44,926 bases of DNA, taken from NCBI GenBank assembly GCA_900316055.1, contig ONBK01000015.1:1-44926 (forward strand), given 5' to 3'. The translations under genes and the position numbers were made by a program. Positions 40,429 to 44,926 of the stretch are shown here, in pieces. The first letter of the stretch is position 1; the number at the start of each line of letters is the position of its first letter. The stretch comes from an uncultured Bacteroidales bacterium (GTDB lineage Bacteria; Bacteroidota; Bacteroidia; Bacteroidales; P3). The notes beneath the pieces are model-generated. The model saw only the letters and a list, made by a program, of their open reading frames with translations, was not told where the DNA came from and made no database searches.

Positions 40429-41046
40429 TTATTGGTCCGAATAAATATGTCCAGAAAAATTTTCAATTTTTGAGGCTCGTGTTACCGTAGAAATAGCTTT
40501 GTCAAAATGTTGTCTTGAGGATTCGTCAACATTTAAATATCCATAGCAATACCCATCAGGAGTAATAATATCTCGCCAATATTTACCATCTTCTGACTTT
40601 TCACAAAGATCTATGGTGTCAGATCCTATCGAAAAGAATTCTCGCATCGTAAAATCTCCATTCCTATAAGGAGAGTTTAAAAAATAGTTCGTTGCAGAAT
40701 CCTTGTCTGTGGATAAGACGAATTCCTCATATTGAGCCATATTTAGATACCAATTTATTCGAAAATCTTTTTTCTCATCAGGTGGTGCAGACAAAATATT
40801 CTGTATGTTTGGAGAGTATTTATGATTACTGCTAATATATACTTGGCTCGAATCTTCGTATTCAAAAATAATTGTTGAACAGTCCCCACTAATCACAAGA
40901 TAATACTTATACCCTTGTGGCAAATCACTTATCAAGTAATCATATCCATGCGATCTGAATATAATTGTCGAGTCGAATTGTCCTCCAAGACCCAGTAAAA
41001 GCAACAATGAAAAATAAAAGCTTTTCATATACAGATTTTTTGACAT
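40429..41046 (-). CDS. Secreted protein, probable immunity protein for the M91-like tip
   Basis: 205 residues (199 from a second ATG at 41028). The N-terminus is a signal peptide (FYFSLLLLLGLGGQ) without a lipobox Cys. The mature part is polar and predicted alpha/beta, with no known family. It starts 3 bases after the stop of the M91-like tip, so the two genes are surely co-translated. Confidence 0.58.
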   Translation of the reverse strand: MSKNLYMKSFYFSLLLLLGLGGQFDSTIIFRSHGYDYLISDLPQGYKYYLVISGDCSTIIFEYEDSSQVYISSNHKYSPNIQNILSAPPDEKKDFRINWYLNMAQYEEFVLSTDKDSATNYFLNSPYRNGDFTMREFFSIGSDTIDLCEKSEDGKYWRDIITPDGYCYGYLNVDESSRQHFDKAISTVTRASKIENFSGHIYSDQ

Positions 41047-41049
41047 TAA

Positions 41050-42495
41050 TTACCACTGTGGTAAATATGGTTTTCCATCCTTTAACATAAATGTACCACT
41101 TCCTCCTGTGACTCGAAGATTGTTCATCAAATCAGGCTCCATTTTTTTTGAATAATGAGTCCTAAGAGGTTGTTTTAGTTGTTGTCGAATTAGGTTTTCT
41201 CTATAAACAGCCATCCAGTCATTTCGAGATATTCCTTTATGTATACGATAATCCATTTTCCCATAATTAGCGTCATAAGCATGTGATAATTCATGCCCCA
41301 AATCTGTCACAGGACAAGCAGAGACTCCTAACTCTTCTCCTGAAATGGTAGGTTCTAATGTTCCGTTGGGATACCAAAAAACATCACCACCTGACCCTCC
41401 ACTCAAGCATCCTTTTCCCTTATAAATCTCATATTGTTGTTTGAGCATTGGGTCCGTTTCTAATTGTGTCGCCATGGCTCTTTTCCGATCGGAAGGAACA
41501 AACTTATTTCCACCAGATTCTGCCTCATGTATAGAGAAAGTATTATTAGATATGTGTAAGCCGCTAATAATCTTTGCCCCCTCATCAGTTCCATTTAATG
41601 TATTTAATGCAGAAACAGTCTGCTTTACAAATCCATCAGACCCCGAATATTTCATTCCTGGAGAATAATAGACCTTAGTGTCATTACCCCCCATAATCAC
41701 AATTGTATCACCTGTGGGATCCGTCAATTTTATCGGGTTCCAGGCACAATAGGCATAAGGGGATATGGATGGATACTTGTCGGCATATCTATCGACAGAC
41801 ATAAACGAGGTTAAAAGCTCGTGGTCCATGTACCTCGCACCAAAATATCCATACCCTGTTTCCTCGTCGCGTTCTTTGCCGGTGAAAGTGTAACGCTCAT
41901 TGTATGTTGAGCCGGCGACGCGCTGGTTTATGTAGTTTTCGCCATAGGGCAGGTATTGTAGGTGCTGCACAGGATGCCCGCTTACATCGGTAATCCAGTT
42001 GGCTCCACCGAGGTGGTCTCCGTGGAAAGTCAAATGTGTTAATGGATAATGATGGATGAAATAATCGAGACCAATGGCTTTCACCAAGGTGGCACCATGG
42101 TCGTATACCACGGCCTCACCTCCTTCGGCTATCTGCTCGCCGAGCATTCGAGGCTTCGAGTCATCGATACTTTCCGTCCAGCAGCCGACAGTACGCGCCC
42201 AGCGCTCTATGCGGTCAGCCTGTTGCGCTCCGCATTGCTGCTCTCTTTTGAACTCGTTGCCATCAGGTGCAGCATCTCTATCTGCCGCAGTTTCTGCTCC
42301 CGCGAGAAGGGATGCAACGACATGCGTCGTACCTCCCGCTGCGCAGCCATGCTGTTCGAACGGTGAAAATCGTTTATATACAAGCCGTCCATTGATAAGT
42401 AGTTCTGCATAATGGTCAAGTTTTTGCAGACCCTCGTGGGTGAACCCGTCGGCGACAATGGCCTTGATTGATGCCCAAAAGTCCGCGTTGTTCAT
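41050..42495 (-). CDS. Chimera: polyvalent-kinase-like N-terminus, RHS core, M91-like zinc peptidase toxin
   Basis: 481 residues. Residues 1-147 resemble the N-terminal part of polyvalent protein kinase-like proteins of Bacteroidales mobile elements (CAAGGTTHVVASLLAGAE, then GEQIAEGGEAVVYDHGATLVKAIGLDYF). Kinase-type catalytic residues are absent because the domain is cut. From about 157 it is RHS (FHGDHLGGANWITD, YLPYGE, core 204-262). The C-terminal domain has HELSH (401-405) and RENLIRQQLKQPLRTHY, the pattern of M91-type effector zinc peptidases. The junction falls at a CAAATGTGTTAATGG repeat unit (42031-42045). It has a consensus promoter and is followed by a likely immunity gene. Confidence 0.78.
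   Translation of the reverse strand: MNNADFWASIKAIVADGFTHEGLQKLDHYAELLINGRLVYKRFSPFEQHGCAAGGTTHVVASLLAGAETAADRDAAPDGNEFKREQQCGAQQADRIERWARTVGCWTESIDDSKPRMLGEQIAEGGEAVVYDHGATLVKAIGLDYFIHHYPLTHLTFHGDHLGGANWITDVSGHPVQHLQYLPYGENYINQRVAGSTYNERYTFTGKERDEETGYGYFGARYMDHELLTSFMSVDRYADKYPSISPYAYCAWNPIKLTDPTGDTIVIMGGNDTKVYYSPGMKYSGSDGFVKQTVSALNTLNGTDEGAKIISGLHISNNTFSIHEAESGGNKFVPSDRKRAMATQLETDPMLKQQYEIYKGKGCLSGGSGGDVFWYPNGTLEPTISGEELGVSACPVTDLGHELSHAYDANYGKMDYRIHKGISRNDWMAVYRENLIRQQLKQPLRTHYSKKMEPDLMNNLRVTGGSGTFMLKDGKPYLPQW
41710..41886 (-). repeat. RHS core copy 3
   Basis: 59 codons from FTGKERDEE, ending TDPTG. More diverged than the other copies (SFMSVDRYADK). Confidence 0.85.
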
Positions 42496-42523
42496 ATTGT
42501 CTTTTGTTTTTTAATTGACGATG

Positions 42524-42555
42524 CAAAGATACGTATATTATTTTGATTGACCAAA
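42524..42555 (-). promoter_or_regulatory. Promoter of the RHS chimera
   Basis: On the minus strand, TTTG (42555-42552), 20 bases, then TATCTTTG (42531-42524). It lies partly in the 3' end of the truncated recombinase. Confidence 0.78.
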
Positions 42556-43098
42556 TAGGGCCCCTAAAGGTACTCCAATTCTATATGTTTTGTTCAGTTT
42601 CTTTAGTTCAGTCTCTGACAGAAAGCATTTCTTTTCTTGTTCCTTTTTCGGGCGCTTGACCCTCTGTAATACTCTGTCGTCAAACAATTCGTTCTTGTAG
42701 GCATCGTGGAGAACGCAAGCCAGCTTCTGGAAATACAGGCGAACTGAGCCATTTTTGAGACCCTGTGACTGGAGAAAAGTGATGAAATCCTGAAGATAAG
42801 AGGTTGTTACCTTGTCTATAGTACAATCCCCATAGGCTTCGAGGTGGTTGCACATGAGGCGGTAGGTGTCCTTGGTCTTGTCCTTGATATCAGCAGCCAG
42901 TGCATAATCCCGGCAATATTGCAGTAAACTTGTTGTGGGCTTCTCTTCGGCTTGTCCATTACCAAGACTGGCGGTGTATTGGTAATGAGCGTTGGTAGAT
43001 AATCCGTCGGAATCCAGGGTGATACAGAGTTCGCCTTGTGGTGTGTACTGGATAGACAGCACCGAGAACTGGAAATTGGAGTCAATTTTAATATTCAT
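42538..43098 (-). pseudogene. Truncated tyrosine recombinase (N-terminal part only)
   Basis: 186 residues. It has the N-terminal SAM-like core-binding domain of Bacteroidales tyrosine integrases (SLLQYCRDYALAADIKDKTKDTYR ... GLKNGSVRLYFQKLACVLHDAYKNELF) and the linker to the catalytic domain (RPKKEQEKKCFLSETELKKL). The sequence then breaks into unrelated residues (YRIGVPLGALFGQSK) and stops, so the catalytic Arg, His and Tyr residues are missing. It marks an old mobile-element boundary beside the RHS chimera and cannot act as a recombinase. Confidence 0.82.
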
Positions 43099-43154
43099 TA
43101 TATCAGATGTTTATATTAACAATGTATTATAAACAGAAAATAAAGATACGAAAA

Positions 43155-43186
43155 TTTGTCTGATTGGAAGAAAAATAGTAATTTTG
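43155..43186 (+). promoter_or_regulatory. Promoter of the plus-strand RHS tip
   Basis: TTTG (43155-43158), 20 bases, then TAATTTTG (43179-43186). The predicted start point lies about 15 bases before the ATG at 43208. On the other strand a weaker TATCTTTA (43148-43141) could serve the recombinase fragment. Confidence 0.72.
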
Positions 43187-43207
43187 CAGCGAAGAAAAGC
43201 TGTAAAA

Positions 43208-44188
43208 ATGCAGAAGGAACACATTGGTTCAAGAGAAAGAAATGCCATGTTGAAAGATGGCATTTGGGGGGTGTTTTTTTATGCTTTTTCTTCAAAAAAG
43301 GCGGAGACCAAAATTCCTTGGAACCACAGTATACAAAGTTGTTCCGAAGATTTTCAGTGCTGTTCTTTCACCGGCAAAGAACGCGACGAGGAAACAGGGT
43401 ATGGATATTTCGGAGCGAGATACATGGACCACGAGCTGATGACGATGTGGCTCAGCGTTGACCCAATGGCGGATAAGTACCCATCAATTAGCCCTTATGC
43501 ATACTGTGCTTGGAATCCTGTGAAGTTGGTAGACCCGGATGGACAAGACGTATGGTCGGTTTCTGAAGACGGTACGGTTCAAAGGACAGGGAATGATGGA
43601 GGTGCGAGGAAACAGACTGTTAATTATGCCAACGGCACAGTCGCGACATTCCGAGGCAATAAATATCATAAAATCATGTCTGACCTAAGCACGAAGGGAA
43701 ACAATAATGTTTCCTCCTCATTCGGTAATGAAAACATGCAAACTGCCTTTGCTAAGGTCTTTAAAGCGATGGCTGACAATACCAATGTAGAGTGGGGCAT
43801 CGAACGATATACTGATAACACTTATTCTATAGGAACAAAACACGACAAAATGCTTACTCCCAGTGCTTATGATTTATCAAAAGGGAATCATAGTGATAGG
43901 GATGTTGTGACTTCCCTCCATTCACACCCAATGAATGGATTTATTAATCCCACATCTATAGCCAGTCAAATAGAAAGTATGGGATATTTAAATTGGGAAG
44001 GAGACCCTTTATCACGTAGATACAAGGGGGATGCAGAAAACAAAACGAAATCTTTAAAGTCTGCAAATTATTACACATATTTTCCTCATACAAAGCAATT
44101 GTGGTGTGTTGGTTATTATGGACCGGCTTATATTAGAAACATCAAATCGTTTTCGGATTTCTTTTTTGGAACATACAATTCAAAATAG
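43208..44188 (+). CDS. Orphan RHS tip with JAB-like domain and own promoter
   Basis: 326 residues from the ATG at 43208; a TTG at 43184 sits in the promoter and is rejected. An unrelated 50-residue lead (MQKEHIGSRERNAMLK...) precedes the RHS core (43367-43543). The C-terminal domain contains VVTSLHSHPMNGFINPTSIASQIESMG. The LHSHP part fits the JAB motif, but the usual Ser-x-x-Asp is less clear. There is no shell or signal peptide, but unlike the minus-strand tips it has a convincing promoter. A lipoprotein gene follows after 3 bases. Confidence 0.78.
   Translation: MQKEHIGSRERNAMLKDGIWGVFFYAFSSKKAETKIPWNHSIQSCSEDFQCCSFTGKERDEETGYGYFGARYMDHELMTMWLSVDPMADKYPSISPYAYCAWNPVKLVDPDGQDVWSVSEDGTVQRTGNDGGARKQTVNYANGTVATFRGNKYHKIMSDLSTKGNNNVSSSFGNENMQTAFAKVFKAMADNTNVEWGIERYTDNTYSIGTKHDKMLTPSAYDLSKGNHSDRDVVTSLHSHPMNGFINPTSIASQIESMGYLNWEGDPLSRRYKGDAENKTKSLKSANYYTYFPHTKQLWCVGYYGPAYIRNIKSFSDFFFGTYNSK
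43367..43543 (+). repeat. RHS core copy 4
   Basis: 59 codons, FTGKERDEE to DPDG, in the opposite orientation to copies 1-3. The inverted match to copy 2 could support inversion of the 3 kb between them. Confidence 0.88.
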
Positions 44189-44191
44189 CGT

Positions 44192-44701
44192 ATGAAAAAG
44201 ACAGTTGTCCTTACATTAATTGCTCTGTTTTTGTGGTCTTGTCACAATAACATCAACTCGGAAGATGTTGCATCTAAACATATTTCCGCACCGAAAGTGG
44301 CCCAATGTATCGAGGAGGCTTTCGCCTATTATATCGGGCGCGAGGATAATCCCGACACTTCCATCGTTTATGTGATGGAGTTTTCGAGAGGATATCCGAG
44401 CAGTAAACAAGAAGATACCCTAATTGCATTCGGTCAGATGCACGAGAGAATGCCATTGAATGGACTTAAGGGATTCGTGACCATTGGTGATTATAAATTA
44501 TTGGTTTTTGACGAAAGTGGCATTGGTACCAACTTTTACAATTTAGATTCCTTGCAAGAGGTTGATTTGCGTAGTCTCGAATTCTCTACTGATAGCATCA
44601 TGATATTCCGGGATTTTATTATTGTCGATAGTCTTCTTGAAATGGTTGGCGTACAGGCCGACGATTTCGTGCCAATCAGAGTTAACAATATCACTCCTTA
44701 A
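44192..44701 (+). CDS. Lipoprotein, probable immunity protein for the plus-strand tip
   Basis: 169 residues with a lipoprotein signal (TLIALFLWSC, Cys 17) and a polar, acidic mature part (theoretical secreted alpha/beta protein, no known family). It starts 3 bases behind the toxin stop. It has the same gene order and size class as the other three tip-partner genes. Confidence 0.6.
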   Translation: MKKTVVLTLIALFLWSCHNNINSEDVASKHISAPKVAQCIEEAFAYYIGREDNPDTSIVYVMEFSRGYPSSKQEDTLIAFGQMHERMPLNGLKGFVTIGDYKLLVFDESGIGTNFYNLDSLQEVDLRSLEFSTDSIMIFRDFIIVDSLLEMVGVQADDFVPIRVNNITP

Positions 44702-44776
44702 ATTATTTGAACCAATCAGTACATATAACGAACACTTTTAGCCACCCGATTTTGTGGTCTTTTCCATCGTCGGATT

Positions 44777-44926
44777 TCACCGGCAAAGAGCGGGACGAGG
44801 AAACGGGCTACGGCTACTTCGGAGCGAGATACATGGACCACGAGCTGATGACCAGTTGGCTGAGCGTCGACCCGATGGCGGACAAGTACCCGAATGTATC
44901 GCCATACAGCTACTGCATGTGGAGCC
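44777..44926 (+). CDS. RHS core copy 5, start of another tip (cut by window end)
   Basis: 50 codons from FTGKERDEETGYGYFGARY to PYSYCMWS, open to the right edge. No convincing start: the frame is open upstream into the immunity gene, with a TTG near 44708 as the only nearby candidate. Together with copy 4 it shows that the array continues beyond the window. Confidence 0.75.

Overview
The window is a piece of a Bacteroidales chromosome (phylum Bacteroidota; family not resolved by reading alone). Evidence: promoters of the TTTG - 19/20 bases - TAnnTTTG type; lipoproteins in which the lipobox Cys is followed by acidic or Lys residues; gldH next to ricT and a class A PBP; a type IX secretion (T9SS) sorting domain; and a rimP-nusA-infB operon. 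Most of the window is fairly GC-rich, but 37.2-44.7 kb is clearly AT-rich apart from short GC-rich RHS core copies, so that part looks acquired or rapidly evolving.

Layout. 1-130: 3' end of a 5S rRNA with its terminator, the end of an rRNA operon. 0.4-2.8 kb: lepA and a small lipoprotein. 2.8-13.3 kb (minus strand): polysaccharide flippase, VWA membrane protein, M16 peptidase, then an overlapping trio of CPA2 antiporter, S41 protease and O-antigen ligase. 13.5-16.3 kb: two overlapping secreted proteins, the second a T9SS cargo. 16.4-23.0 kb: holB-ricT-gldH-PBP1A-rlmN. 22.9-30.7 kb (minus strand): an S26 peptidase/VanZ fusion, an HPr-kinase-like protein and a PqqD-like protein (a compact peptide-modification-like module with no visible precursor or radical SAM enzyme), then a HAD phosphatase, a flavinylated FMN-binding protein, CapA, a PNGase F-like N-glycanase and a C69 dipeptidase. 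30.8-36.7 kb (minus strand): small proteins, tRNA-Arg(CCT) directly behind infB, and the rimP-nusA-infB operon with a terminator-like leader hairpin. 36.7-37.2 kb: non-coding, with inverted and tandem repeats.

37.2-44.9 kb is an array of RHS toxin tips without an RHS shell. Five copies of a ~59-residue RHS core (FTGKERDEETGYGYFGARY...) are each joined to a different C-terminal domain. Three carry JAB-like (H-x-H-P type) domains, one an M91-like HELSH zinc peptidase, and the fifth runs off the window. Each of the four complete tips is followed at once by a small signal-peptide or lipoprotein gene, the likely immunity protein. The M91 tip is fused in frame behind an N-terminal piece of a polyvalent-protein-kinase-like protein, next to a truncated tyrosine recombinase.

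A second theme is a set of short (about 6-18 base) degenerate tandem tracts scattered through intergenic gaps and, in frame, inside conserved genes. They make up loops in LepA and the VWA protein, the S41 signal-peptide core, the PNGase F-like signal peptide and an inserted loop, start regions (rlmN, M16) and C-terminal ends (PqqD). One also lies at the junction of the RHS chimera. This looks like an active repeat-generating process that remodels proteins.
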